Notes: generated by a model from the letters alone, not told the origin. A DNA stretch of 64,000 bases from Pseudomonas asturiensis (GCF_900143095.1 NZ_FRDA01000009.1:124001-188000); one strand, 5' to 3'. Positions 52,885 to 61,964 are shown, counted from the first letter of the stretch. Translations and numbers: made by a program.

Positions 52885-54151
52885 GCCAGTATTCGCGCTG
52901 ATCGACTGCAATTGCTTCTATGCCAGCTGTGAGCGCGTATTTCGGCCAGACCTCGAAAAGACCCCCATCGTGGTTCTCAGCAACAATGACGGATGCGTAA
53001 TCGCTCGCAGCTACGACGCCAAGCCGTTTGTGAAAATGGGCGCTCCCTATTTTCAGATCAAGGATGTGCTGAGGCGAAAAGGCATCAAGGTTTTCAGCAG
53101 CAACTATGCGCTGTACGGAGACATGAGTGAGCGCGTGATGTCCATTATCGAGTCCATGGTGCCAGCCTCCGAGGTTTACAGCATTGATGAGGCGTTTGCC
53201 GATCTAACGGGTGTTCCAGGCGATCTGACCGCGTTCGGACGTCACGTTCGGGCGACCATTCTCAAATGCACAGGCATACCCGTCGGCGTTGGCATTGGGC
53301 CTACTAAAACGCTCTCCAAGCTTGCTAACTACACTGCTAAGCGATTGCTTTCACACACGGGCGGTGTGGTGGATATCTGCGATCTCCATAATCGCAACTG
53401 GGTGCTGCGCAATACGGCGGTGTCTGAGGTCTGGGGAGTTGGCAGAAAGATGAAGGCTCACTTGGAGGGCATGAACATCCGCACCGCCATGGATCTCGCC
53501 CGTGCCGATGCCCGGACGTTGAGAGATCGGTTCAGCGTTGTCATAGAGAAAACCGCGCGAGAGCTCGCCGGCATTCCGTGCCTGGAGCTGGGTGAGGCTG
53601 CACCGCCCAAGCAGGAGATCTGCTGTAGCAGGATGTTCGGCAACCGGCTCACGACCATCGAGCCGATCAAGGAGGCAGTTGCAACTTACACCCAGCGGGC
53701 AGCTGAAAAGCTTCGTTCGCAGAATTCTCTGTGCAAGAAGATCCGAGTAAGTATCCGTACTGGGATGTTCAATCCGGATGAGGCCAAGTACGCCAACGGC
53801 GTGTTGGTTGAGTTGCCGTACCCAACCAACGACGTCCGGTTGATGACCAAAGCTGCGACAGAGGCTGTAAATCGTCTGTTCCGACCTGGATTCAAGTACA
53901 GCAAAGCCGAGGTGCTGCTTCTGGATCTGCGACAACCTGGTGAATTCACAGATGACTTATTTGCAGCCAGCCAACCAGCTGCAGTTGAGAAGGTGATGGG
54001 CGTTCTGGATGAGATCAACACTCGCTGGGGCAGGGGGACGTTGAGGGCTGGAAGTGTCCCCGCAGATCCTCATTGGGCTATGCGTCGTGATCTAATGAGC
54101 CAGAGTTATACGACTAAGCTCGATCAGCTGTGGATCGTCAGAAGTCAGTGA
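52871..54151 (+). CDS. rulB: UmuC-like error-prone DNA polymerase RulB
   Basis: A 426-residue Y-family polymerase for translesion synthesis. The palm motif DCNCFYASCERVF, the SNNDGCVIARS loop and the catalytic SIDEAFADL motif are intact. Full length, with no break: rulB genes in P. syringae are often interrupted by integrase-borne inserts, and this one is not. Confidence 0.94.
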   Translation: MEKHKPVFALIDCNCFYASCERVFRPDLEKTPIVVLSNNDGCVIARSYDAKPFVKMGAPYFQIKDVLRRKGIKVFSSNYALYGDMSERVMSIIESMVPASEVYSIDEAFADLTGVPGDLTAFGRHVRATILKCTGIPVGVGIGPTKTLSKLANYTAKRLLSHTGGVVDICDLHNRNWVLRNTAVSEVWGVGRKMKAHLEGMNIRTAMDLARADARTLRDRFSVVIEKTARELAGIPCLELGEAAPPKQEICCSRMFGNRLTTIEPIKEAVATYTQRAAEKLRSQNSLCKKIRVSIRTGMFNPDEAKYANGVLVELPYPTNDVRLMTKAATEAVNRLFRPGFKYSKAEVLLLDLRQPGEFTDDLFAASQPAAVEKVMGVLDEINTRWGRGTLRAGSVPADPHWAMRRDLMSQSYTTKLDQLWIVRSQ

Positions 54152-54294
54152 ATACAAACTTAGATCATATCTGTTTCAGTTCCAAAGGCATTCGTCGGAA
54201 GGTTGATTTCACAGGTAAAGTAGGTTGAATATAGGGATAGATAGGTCTATAAATGATGTCATAACGACATGCTTGGATGGGTCACGAGGTGACT

Positions 54295-54711
54295 ATGAAC
54301 ACAGACACTAAAAGAGAGCACAGCACTGCAGGGCGAGTCGGGCAAAGCCTGGGGCGCGGCGTTGCGGGAGTGTTTCGCTCAGAAAAAGCTGTGTGGTCAT
54401 CTTTGGATCGTACGGGCCTGCCCAAATCGGTTTTGAATCCTGTTAAGTGGTCCGCTCGTGTGGTTGTAATCGGGGCTGCAGCATTCTTCGGTGCGTGGGG
54501 ATTGTTGTACGTTTTAGCAGTTGTGTGCTTTCTTGCCATCGCGATCGCATTTGTCACCAGTCCTGGTATTGAACGCGGATCACGTGATTCACAGCTCGTC
54601 CATTTTGATCAGAATTCTGAAGATGCCTTCGACGAAGGCGAGTCGCGGTCGGGATGGATGAACGGGCCTCAAGGTTACGGCTACTACGATAACGGGCTGA
54701 AACAGCAGTGA
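54295..54711 (+). CDS. DUF3742-like ICE membrane protein
   Basis: A 138-residue protein beginning MNTDTKREHSTAGRVGQSLGRGVAG with two close hydrophobic helices (residues about 63-90) and a polar, acidic, Gly/Tyr-rich tail. The N-terminal GRxxQSLGRG feature and the place next to traG fit the DUF3742 family of Pseudomonas ICEs, assigned by similarity from memory. It is convergent with traG. Confidence 0.65.
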   Translation: MNTDTKREHSTAGRVGQSLGRGVAGVFRSEKAVWSSLDRTGLPKSVLNPVKWSARVVVIGAAAFFGAWGLLYVLAVVCFLAIAIAFVTSPGIERGSRDSQLVHFDQNSEDAFDEGESRSGWMNGPQGYGYYDNGLKQQ

Positions 54712-54723
54712 GTTAAAGGGGAC

Positions 54724-54754
54724 CTCGATGCAAAGATGGTGACTGTGCATCGAG
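54724..54754. terminator. Inverted repeat between DUF3742-like gene and traG
   Basis: CTCGATGCA and TGCATCGAG (nine-base stem, 13-base loop) lie in the 54-base gap between two convergent genes. There is no strong T-run, so termination is only suggested. Confidence 0.5.
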
Positions 54755-54765
54755 TGCCCTGGGTC

Positions 54766-56298
54766 CTATTTCTTCATATGCGACATGATCAAATTTGCAC
54801 CGCTTCCTCCTGCTGATTTGGCATCCCTCGTACCCTCAGTCAAGCCTTGCATAAGGCCGCCAATCGTCGCTCCTCCCCAGCCCAGCGCGAGCACCCAGAA
54901 ACTTGGGAGAACTATGAACATTGCCCCCATGACAAAGTCGAGAAGCAGATCTCCCTGGGCGTTGCTGGCGCCAAACACCGGGTCAAAATTTGAGTGCGGA
55001 ACATTGCTTCCTATCCCGTTACCGTAAAGTGCATCGAGAATCGTACTGTCAACCCACCTGGCGAGCTGGAACCAGAAGTCGACAAAGATTAAAGCGAACG
55101 CAGCAAAAGTAATCGTCATAACGACCTTCAGGTCAAACATCCCGATCACCAGCACAAAAGGTATGCAGATGATGAGAGCCATCTTCAGGAAGGCCATCAC
55201 CATGGGTGCTGCTTGCCTGACGCTGTCCATCGCCGGGTACATTACGAGAGACCCTGCAGCTTGACCGATCGTGGCTGTGAGGCGAGTGACATCATTGAGC
55301 ACAGATCCTCCAACTTGGCCGCCGTAGTCGGAATATACCTGGCCCTGGGTCAGTTGCTGTTTCCTGGGAGAGACCAAGTCGCGGATGACGGAGTCACTCA
55401 CCTCGGTCTGGGTCATGAATTGTGCCCACTGAGCAAGCTTGCTCAGCAGATCTGGGCTGACTTGTTCCAGTAACCTGGCTCTCAGACCAACGCTCCCATC
55501 AGACCACCATTGTGTGCAGGTAGGAAATCCACCCCCTCCAGTGGTTTGTGGCAAGCCAGCGTCGCGTGTTGAGTCATATGGCCATTTGGTCCGTGGAGTG
55601 TGGGAGCGAAATCCAGAGAATCCATCGCTGTAATAGCCGGAGGTCTGAAGGAAGAATTGCGAACCGATCCAGTTGACGTCGTTCAGTTGATCTTTGCTAA
55701 GGGTGGGTTGGGTCATGAATAGCTTCGCACGCGCCCGAGCGTAGCAATCGTTCGTGAAGTCAGCGACCTCTTGGGCGAGAAGCGGATCGTTGATCCTGGC
55801 TTTGTTGACATCCATTCGAACCTGTTGCAGGTCCACACCACAAGGAATGGCTGCAACTGATGCTGCAGTCGCGGCCTTGGACATCGCGTGCACAAACAGC
55901 CACCAGATCGGTACAGTGGCGCTTTTGCCGTTGAGCGTGCTGAAGGATGTTTCCCATCCTGTGTCGGTCGGATTGGGTATCGAATACTGGCATTGATCTG
56001 AGCGGCTTCGGTCGAACTGAATGGTATCGATGCTAACGTTCACGAGCGGCATGCAAGCGAGGATGATGACAAGAATCGCTGTGTAGAATCGGTTCTCCAC
56101 GCGGGCCAAGGAGAGGACTCCCTTGTTGCCCTCGTCCGCCCCCTCGCCGCGTGCTCTCAGCCACTCGCTTATAACGATCGCGGCGAATGGTGCTGCGAAC
56201 AGTCCACTGTCCTCGATCATGTTCCAGATTCCGCCGTTTATGAGCCAGCCGACCAACGTCAGGTAGTACTCAAGATAGTCGTTCGTGTGCAGGATCAT
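54766..56298 (-). CDS. traG: TraG N-terminal domain conjugation membrane protein
   Basis: A 510-residue inner-membrane protein related to the N-terminal domain of F-type TraG, which stabilises mating pairs. Helices are visible near residues 20-45, 70-85 and several in the last 150 residues (IICIPFVLVIGMFDL, FAAFALIFVDFWFQLAR, MFIVLPSFWVLALGWGG). A cluster of cysteines lies between. The ATG at 56298 overlaps the stop of the upstream small gene, and a longer frame is unlikely. Last gene of the minus-strand conjugation operon seen here. Confidence 0.87.
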   Translation of the reverse strand: MILHTNDYLEYYLTLVGWLINGGIWNMIEDSGLFAAPFAAIVISEWLRARGEGADEGNKGVLSLARVENRFYTAILVIILACMPLVNVSIDTIQFDRSRSDQCQYSIPNPTDTGWETSFSTLNGKSATVPIWWLFVHAMSKAATAASVAAIPCGVDLQQVRMDVNKARINDPLLAQEVADFTNDCYARARAKLFMTQPTLSKDQLNDVNWIGSQFFLQTSGYYSDGFSGFRSHTPRTKWPYDSTRDAGLPQTTGGGGFPTCTQWWSDGSVGLRARLLEQVSPDLLSKLAQWAQFMTQTEVSDSVIRDLVSPRKQQLTQGQVYSDYGGQVGGSVLNDVTRLTATIGQAAGSLVMYPAMDSVRQAAPMVMAFLKMALIICIPFVLVIGMFDLKVVMTITFAAFALIFVDFWFQLARWVDSTILDALYGNGIGSNVPHSNFDPVFGASNAQGDLLLDFVMGAMFIVLPSFWVLALGWGGATIGGLMQGLTEGTRDAKSAGGSGANLIMSHMKK

Positions 56299-56669
56299 GG
56301 AATATCCACCCCCGACACAGACACCGCGCGGCGGAGCTCGAAAAGCAGAACGACGAAGATGGCCATGACTTCGCATCGCCGAAGTCCAGATGGTTTTGAG
56401 CTTGAATCAGCTGCTCGTTGATTGAGGATCCGCCTGAGTCTGTACCAGCCGTATCCGATCATTGCGTAGAGCGATAGACGCCAAGCCAGCAAGTAGTTGT
56501 AGTGCGCTTGCTGCCATTTTCTGAACTGCTCGATATCTCCAAAGAAATGCGCGACTGCTGTCATGAAAACTACAGCCAATGCGATAGTCAGCAGTACCGG
56601 CCACGTAAATGACACCAGCGCTTTCGCGCTCCTACGTAGCCATCCCTTGGCAACCGGTAACGAACTCAT
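56295..56669 (-). CDS. ICE conjugation operon membrane protein
   Basis: A 124-residue protein with two to three hydrophobic segments (WPVLLTIALAVVFMTAVAHF and LAWRLSLYAMIGYGWYRL, then VMAIFVVLLFELRRAV). It lies between PFL_4711 and traG with overlapping stop-start codons, so it belongs to the mating apparatus. I do not recognise a named family. Confidence 0.72.
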   Translation of the reverse strand: MSSLPVAKGWLRRSAKALVSFTWPVLLTIALAVVFMTAVAHFFGDIEQFRKWQQAHYNYLLAWRLSLYAMIGYGWYRLRRILNQRAADSSSKPSGLRRCEVMAIFVVLLFELRRAVSVSGVDIP

Positions 56670-56671
56670 GG

Positions 56672-58060
56672 TCAGTTACCTTTGTTTGGGGTCTGCAGTT
56701 GCTCAAGACGGTCGGGCGTAGGGTCGCCCTGAAAAATGCCTTTAGAGCTGTCCTTTCTGCTCTGAGCGCGTTGGAGAATGGCTGTAGGAGAGTTGCTAGC
56801 CAAGTTGCGACGCATGTCCAGTTCTGTCTTGAGGTTGTCAATTTCCTGTTGCAGGCTGCTGTTTTGCTGGTCGACGGCCTGAAGCGCGACGTCGTTGGCT
56901 GCGATGTTTGGCTCTTTGCTTCCGGTAAACATGGTCCGTTGAAGCAGTAGTGCCTTGCCAAGCACTTCGGACAGGGCTACCTCAGACGCCAGTCTTTTTG
57001 CGAGTATGTCCTGGTCATGTTCAGTGCGAAGCGCTTCGACCACGCCCCGAGTGACAGGCAATGAGTCGCTACTCGCTGCAGTCAAGTTTTCAGAAGTAAG
57101 TGGCTTGCTACCTGAAATCAGCTGTTGCAGTGCCTTCAGCTTCGAGTCATAAGATTCTTGGATAAGCGGAGTGAGGCCGACGCCTGGGGTAGATGTGGTT
57201 TTAGTGCAATCCTCACACGTGCGCTGTTGCTGCTCTCCCAGTACGCGATTCGCGAATGTTGTTGCTTCTTGAGGCGACGACCACGTAGAACAGACCATGC
57301 CGTTATTACAGCTCGATGGGCTGATAGCTGATGTCTCAGCAGCGTCGCGCCCATTCAAGAGGTTGTAACCTGCTCGAGTAACATCACCTACAACCTTGAT
57401 TGGTTGTTGGCCGGATCCGCCGGCTTTGTTTCCTCCTACCCACGTGATGCCGTCATTCCCGCCTTTCTTTTCAACCTGAGATACGGCAGCTACGGCGTCA
57501 GTGTTTCCGCTACTGACAGCCTGACTCATTGCCTGGCCTTCAGCTATCTTGTTCCAGCCCATTTGACCACCAGCTACATCGAGCATCTTGTCGGCGATCG
57601 CGCGGCAGGTGCCTTTGGATCTATCAAAGTCCAAACGACCTTGTAAGATGCCGTTGGTCAAAAGGTTGTAAAGCGCCGGATTAGCGCGCTGTATGATCAG
57701 CCCCGGCAGCGATGCCACAGCGCTTGTAGCGTTGGACAGCATCGAACCCATGATTGTCTGGAAGCCGGAGGTCGCTCCGTTCAACTGGTTCTGCAGAGTA
57801 TTCGTCATGCTCATGTTTCCGCAGACCAGGTTGCTGTTCCAGCCTCCTCCGATGCTGATACTGTCCATATTCCCTGCGCTGCCCATTGTCACAGCGTTGC
57901 CGCCGCCAACGCTGTACAGAACGTCATCGCCTATTACACTGCCTGAGGTGGATGCGTTTATCCCCGGCACTGCTGCGAAACCGCTGTGCATGATGAGGGC
58001 ACTCATAATCGTGATAGGCAAAATCAGGGCGCGGCGCATGGTCAAAGTCCTCTTAATCAT
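56672..58060 (-). CDS. ICE protein of the PFL_4711 family (TIGR03755)
   Basis: A 462-residue exported protein with a signal peptide ending HSGFAAVPG. It has the Gly/Ser/Asn-rich N-terminal part GSVIGDDVLYSVGGGNAV, two cysteine sets (SCNNGMVC and CEDCTK) and a long C-terminal helical region with Gln/Asn repeats (QQNSSLQQEIDNLKTELDMR). The family is restricted to this ICE type and is thought to act in mating channel assembly. It overlaps PFL_4710 by four bases. Confidence 0.85.
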   Translation of the reverse strand: MIKRTLTMRRALILPITIMSALIMHSGFAAVPGINASTSGSVIGDDVLYSVGGGNAVTMGSAGNMDSISIGGGWNSNLVCGNMSMTNTLQNQLNGATSGFQTIMGSMLSNATSAVASLPGLIIQRANPALYNLLTNGILQGRLDFDRSKGTCRAIADKMLDVAGGQMGWNKIAEGQAMSQAVSSGNTDAVAAVSQVEKKGGNDGITWVGGNKAGGSGQQPIKVVGDVTRAGYNLLNGRDAAETSAISPSSCNNGMVCSTWSSPQEATTFANRVLGEQQQRTCEDCTKTTSTPGVGLTPLIQESYDSKLKALQQLISGSKPLTSENLTAASSDSLPVTRGVVEALRTEHDQDILAKRLASEVALSEVLGKALLLQRTMFTGSKEPNIAANDVALQAVDQQNSSLQQEIDNLKTELDMRRNLASNSPTAILQRAQSRKDSSKGIFQGDPTPDRLEQLQTPNKGN

Positions 58061-59001
58061 AATAGAAAGTCCGTACTGCCCAAGAATGTTTGCCCCTCAC
58101 GCTTGCAGCACGAGTAGGGTCGCCACAGCGCCCAAGCGTATCCACCATCGGTGGCCTGAAGATTTGGCCCCATGTTGGGGAACACCCTGCAGATCGGGCT
58201 GGGGACGGGCGAAAGCTCTTGCCATTTGCCTGTGAGAGCAATTCCCTCAATGAGGCTCCCTGCGGGCCAGTAACCTGGTATGGGTAGTGCTAGCAGGGGC
58301 TGATAGACATGGATCTGCCCGAGCCGGGTCACAATATCTCCGGCACGCTGTGCGATGACCGCGGCTGCTTTATAGTCGTCAGCTTGATGAATAAAACCGC
58401 TGCGTGGATAAACGCTCCCCCACATGTCGCCAGAGAAAAGGCCGCCCACTTCTCGGCGGCCGGGGATGAGTGATTCGGGATAAACGGATTCAGGAACGCC
58501 GTAGCGCCAAGCAACTGTATCTAATGTGCTAAGCAGGTAAGGCATGTAAGGGACAGCTGCTCCTGGACAGACGTAGCCCGAGGCGCTTGCAAACCGGCTG
58601 AACGTCGCTCCACCGGGATGACCGATCACGTCGACATTCTTGAATTTAGCCAGGCTGTCTTCGTTATTGTGATTGGTTGTCCCATCTCCTCCTGCTTGAG
58701 CCGCTGAGGTAGGAGTGCTCACGGACGACACTTCGATCCAAGGGTTGAGGCCTGTGTTGGAGTAGCTCGAAACGACAGCATCGGGAACGTAATGTCGAAC
58801 CTTCGTGGATGTCTTCACTTTGCAGCCAAATGGAGTGCAAAGTAGCCAGTAGCAAATTCCGACAACCCTATATTCGAGGCACTCAGGCGACATTGTGGAA
58901 GCCACGACCGTGGCCGTAGTGACAACACCTGCGGTGGTCGGGCCGGCTACTAAAGACAGTGTCAAAACCACCCACGCTTGAAATCTCTGCAAGCCTCTCA
59001 T
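58057..59001 (-). CDS. ICE protein of the PFL_4710 family (TraU-related, TIGR03756)
   Basis: A 314-residue exported protein, cysteine-rich in the N-terminal third (ECLEYRVVGICYWLLCTPFGC). This recalls TraU of F-type systems. The start is the ATG at 59001 (MRGLQRFQAW), placing the signal peptide first; a longer frame exists. Cysteines fit the presence of a DsbA-like gene farther up the operon. Confidence 0.85.
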   Translation of the reverse strand: MRGLQRFQAWVVLTLSLVAGPTTAGVVTTATVVASTMSPECLEYRVVGICYWLLCTPFGCKVKTSTKVRHYVPDAVVSSYSNTGLNPWIEVSSVSTPTSAAQAGGDGTTNHNNEDSLAKFKNVDVIGHPGGATFSRFASASGYVCPGAAVPYMPYLLSTLDTVAWRYGVPESVYPESLIPGRREVGGLFSGDMWGSVYPRSGFIHQADDYKAAAVIAQRAGDIVTRLGQIHVYQPLLALPIPGYWPAGSLIEGIALTGKWQELSPVPSPICRVFPNMGPNLQATDGGYAWALWRPYSCCKREGQTFLGSTDFLL

Positions 59002-59432
59002 TGCTGCTCTCCTTGCCGGCTCTTGATGAGCCCCAAAGCAACGGCGACATTGCTCTCGCCGTACACAACAAACTTGCGGTCTACAACCACGGCGGGAATC
59101 TTGGTGATTCCTGTGCTCCATGCGTCCACGAGGTTTTGTTGAGCTGTTACTAAGTCTTGTTGCAAGCGCTGCGCGTCGGCGGTTCGAAGGCGCTGCTGGA
59201 TGGCGGCCGTGGCTTTGAGAGGGTCAGCAGGTAGTCCCTCTGAAAGCTTCGTCTCGAGACGCTCTGAATCGTCCAGGAGGATTAGCCGAACGCCTGCGGG
59301 CACCTGAATCGGGTGGCTTCGATCGGTTACAACCCATGTCTCTGCGTTCACCAATGTCGGTACGGTGATTGCGGTGACGGTAAAGAGTGCAAGGCAGGAT
59401 CTGGGGTTTAAGAATGAAAGGTATGGTGGCAT
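58998..59432 (-). CDS. ICE protein of the PFL_4709 family (TIGR03757)
   Basis: A 144-residue periplasmic protein with a signal peptide (ending LVNAETWVV). The C-terminal part TKIPAVVVDRKFVVYGESNVAVAL recalls the F-type TrbC/TraW fold. It is the first gene after the DUF4214 cassette, so it must have its own promoter or depend on read-through across that cassette. Confidence 0.83.
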   Translation of the reverse strand: MPPYLSFLNPRSCLALFTVTAITVPTLVNAETWVVTDRSHPIQVPAGVRLILLDDSERLETKLSEGLPADPLKATAAIQQRLRTADAQRLQQDLVTAQQNLVDAWSTGITKIPAVVVDRKFVVYGESNVAVALGLIKSRQGEQQ

Positions 59433-59468
59433 GAGGCAGTACCTGAATGAGGGCAGGTACAGAAGACG

Positions 59469-59711
59469 TCATTTGTCGTTTACGGTCAGCAATAAACCGT
59501 AACTGGGACGCTCGGGGTTTACGTGGATGTAATCTGCTTGCAAGTAGACGTCGTCCGCGATGGGTCGCCGACTGTTTGCATCAAAAGCCTGATAGCCCGG
59601 TGTTAGGCGTTGTCTAAGCTCAGTCAGAATGGAACTGTGGAAAAGAGTTGTCTCTTCGCGCGCATCTTCATTGCTGAGAAAATTTATCAGGTTAGGAAAA
59701 ATCTTTGTAAA
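59469..59711 (-). pseudogene. Possible 3' remnant of a truncated ICE gene
   Basis: An 80-codon reading frame ends at a TGA at 59469-59471 and is open back to a TGA at 59712-59714. Its translation looks like protein (NEDAREETTLFHSSILTEL, then a DDVYLQADYIHVNPERPSYG segment) yet it has no ATG, GTG or early TTG start. The reading frame ends 37 bases before PFL_4709, in the same direction as the operon. I read it as the surviving end of a gene cut when the DUF4214 cassette entered, but cannot exclude chance. I do not recognise the family. Confidence 0.4.
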
Positions 59712-59828
59712 TCAGTGCCTAGGCGAATTTATTTTTAGTTTTCTTTGGTTTCTGAGTGATGTGACAAATTAATGGCGTTATTCCGTCGTGTGCTTTCGCC
59801 CGCTCGTCGGCCCTGGTGAACTACACGT

Positions 59829-59850
59829 GAAGGTAGGAAATCATACCTTC
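59829..59850. repeat. Inverted repeat in the DUF4214 gene upstream region
   Basis: GAAGGTA and TACCTTC, seven bases each with eight between them, lie about 300 bases before the DUF4214 start. Possible operator or hairpin. Confidence 0.45.
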
Positions 59851-60079
59851 GCCTGCTATCAAGATTGGTAAAGGTGGGTCGATACAGGGCCTGCGTTTCA
59901 GAATGGTGTCATGACCTATTGTTTTGGAGCCATTTTGCCATGTATGATCAGCGAGCTTCTGTCAGCTATGTACTTGACAAGGTTAAAAAACGACCGGGTA
60001 GGCACAGTTGACTGAAAAGTAGGCAATTTTTTGCTGAACAATTTTATCCGCTGCCAGTTGTTCAGGTAGCAATCAGGTT

Positions 60080-60097
60080 GAAGGCCACGTGGCCTTC
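60080..60097. promoter_or_regulatory. 18-bp perfect palindrome in the DUF4214 leader
   Basis: GAAGGCCACGTGGCCTTC is a perfect palindrome 56 bases before the ATG, followed directly by a second inverted repeat, GTTCCA-GG-TGGAAC (60099-60112). Either a dimeric repressor site or a pair of hairpins in the mRNA leader near the ribosome site GGAG at 60137. The rest of the 440-base gap holds weak promoter-like sites (TTGTTT-N18-TATGAT at 59919-59948) and no gene. Confidence 0.55.
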
Positions 60098-60152
60098 GTT
60101 CCAGGTGGAACCCTGAGTTGGGATATCGACTCATATTGGAGATGAAAAAGTA

Positions 60153-61964
60153 ATGGCTATCACTTCTGCACAAGTTCAACAGCTGTACGTCGCTTACCTG
60201 GGCCGTGCCGCAGACAAAGCTGGTCTGGACTACTGGTTGAATGAGCTGAACGGCTCCACCACAGCCCCTGCTACCCTGACTCTGGAAGATCTGCGCTCGA
60301 ACTTCGTGAACGAGCAGACCGAGTATCAAGATGCCTACGCTGGCCTGACCCGCAGCGAAACAGTTTCCAAGATCTACCTGCAACTGTTCGGCCACTCCGC
60401 TGACGCAGCTGGCCTGACTTACTGGACCACTGGCGGCGGCGCTACCGTTGCAACTGACCAACTGCTGGTTGCTTTCGTGAACGGCGCTGGCGCAACTGAC
60501 GCCAAAATCGTTGCTAACAAGGTTCTGGTTGCTGAAGTTTACACTTCGACTGCTGGCTCGAACTACGTTGCTGACGACGCTAAGTCGGTACTGGCAAACG
60601 TTACCGATTCGACCGCTTCGGTTACCACTGCACTGACCAACCTGGGCAACCTGCCAGGCATCGCTCTGCCTGCTAACGTCGCTCTGCTGAAAGCAGCAGA
60701 CGCAGCAACTGCAGCTGTTACTGCTTACGAGACTTCGAAAGTAGCTTCGCTGGTTTCGCTGAACGACAAAGTAGTCGCTCTGAACGCTGACTACTCGGCC
60801 AATCTGGCTTCCGTAGCTGACGGCAACGACACCAACACCACTGTTGACTACGCTGAAGCCGTAAACGCAATCGCGAACGCTACTGCTCTGCGTACTGCGA
60901 TCTCCGCTAGCACAACCACTCAGCTGTCGACCGCTTCGACTACCGCTGCTGAAAAAGTTGCTGCTGACCGTGCAGATCTGATCGCCAAAGATCCAAACGC
61001 TGTAACCAAAATCAACGCTTACAACGCAGCTGTTGCCGCTGACGCTAAAGTTGTTGATGTAGACGCTACCGCAAAAGCAAACGGCGTTGCCGCGTTTGAC
61101 GGCCTGCTGACTGTTACTGCTAACAAAACCGCTTTCGACGCTGCTGTAACTTCTTACAAAACTGCTTCGGGTTCGACAGCTACCATCACTGACGCTGCCG
61201 GCCTGTACACCGAGCTGCTGGCATCGGCTGGCAACACTGCCAAGCTGGCTCAGCTGGACACCGCTTTCAACACTGGCGCGTACGCTTCGAACTACACCAG
61301 CCTGAAAACTCTGTCCACAACTGAAGCTACCAAAGACGCTTCCGAAGCTGCCGTTACAACCGCAGCTGATGCAGTCTCGTCTGTTGTTACTACCAGCACT
61401 TACGTAGCTGACTCGGTAGCTGCTACCGCTGCTGCCAAGATCCTGGCTGATGCTCAGGCTGCTGACGCTCTGGTTGCTCAAGGCACTGCCGAAACTACTG
61501 CACACACTGCAGTTGTTCAATCGTCCGTTGACGCAAACGCTGCTGTAACTGCAAACACCGCGATCAAAGACTTTGACGGTGGTGTTGCAGTCAACGGTGA
61601 CGCTCAAGGTACAGTTGCAGAGCTGTTCCACTTCAGCGCTATCAAAGCTGCTGACGACTTCACCCTGGCTAACTTCACCAAAGGTGATGCAATCTACGTT
61701 GGCGAAGGTCATACCTTCAACTCCAACGTTACCATCGGCACTGATGGCTTCGCCGTTGGCACCAACGTTGCTGTTAAAGAAGTTTACTTCACCCAGGCAA
61801 CTGCTGGCGGCGACGTAAGCGTCAACATCGAAACCAACGCTGTTGGTCAAACTGCTGGCACTGGCACCACCGATAACGTTGCAGTTATCACCCTGACTGG
61901 CGTTACCAGCCTGTCCGACGTTAGCTTCGCTAACGGCGTGATCACCACCACTCACGTTGCTTAA
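60153..61964 (+). CDS. DUF4214 domain, probably secreted surface protein
   Basis: A 603-residue protein inserted in the conjugation operon. Two DUF4214-type repeats are at residues 9-32 (YLGRAADKAGLDYWLNEL) and about 74-92 (LFGHSADAAGLTYW). A long Ala/Thr/Val-rich helical middle (to about residue 470) leads to a strand-rich C-terminal domain (FHFSAIKAADDFTL...). There is no Sec signal, no Cys and no Met after the first, and the tail is hydrophobic; this fits a type I secreted or S-layer-like protein, by inference. Codons are strongly biased (GCT, AAC, GAC, CTG), as in highly expressed genes. The whole antisense strand is also open, a by-product of this bias. No transporter gene lies beside it in the window. 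Confidence 0.85.
   Translation: MAITSAQVQQLYVAYLGRAADKAGLDYWLNELNGSTTAPATLTLEDLRSNFVNEQTEYQDAYAGLTRSETVSKIYLQLFGHSADAAGLTYWTTGGGATVATDQLLVAFVNGAGATDAKIVANKVLVAEVYTSTAGSNYVADDAKSVLANVTDSTASVTTALTNLGNLPGIALPANVALLKAADAATAAVTAYETSKVASLVSLNDKVVALNADYSANLASVADGNDTNTTVDYAEAVNAIANATALRTAISASTTTQLSTASTTAAEKVAADRADLIAKDPNAVTKINAYNAAVAADAKVVDVDATAKANGVAAFDGLLTVTANKTAFDAAVTSYKTASGSTATITDAAGLYTELLASAGNTAKLAQLDTAFNTGAYASNYTSLKTLSTTEATKDASEAAVTTAADAVSSVVTTSTYVADSVAATAAAKILADAQAADALVAQGTAETTAHTAVVQSSVDANAAVTANTAIKDFDGGVAVNGDAQGTVAELFHFSAIKAADDFTLANFTKGDAIYVGEGHTFNSNVTIGTDGFAVGTNVAVKEVYFTQATAGGDVSVNIETNAVGQTAGTGTTDNVAVITLTGVTSLSDVSFANGVITTTHVA

Noticed and set aside
52871..54151. Possible integrase-borne interruption of rulB
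   Set aside because: rulB reads through at full length with all motifs, so there is no insertion here.
59916..61955. 679-codon minus-strand frame across the DUF4214 gene
   Set aside because: Its translation is Ser/Val/Cys-rich without domain structure, it mirrors the biased codons of the plus-strand gene, and there is no sensible ribosome site; the plus-strand protein has recognisable domains.
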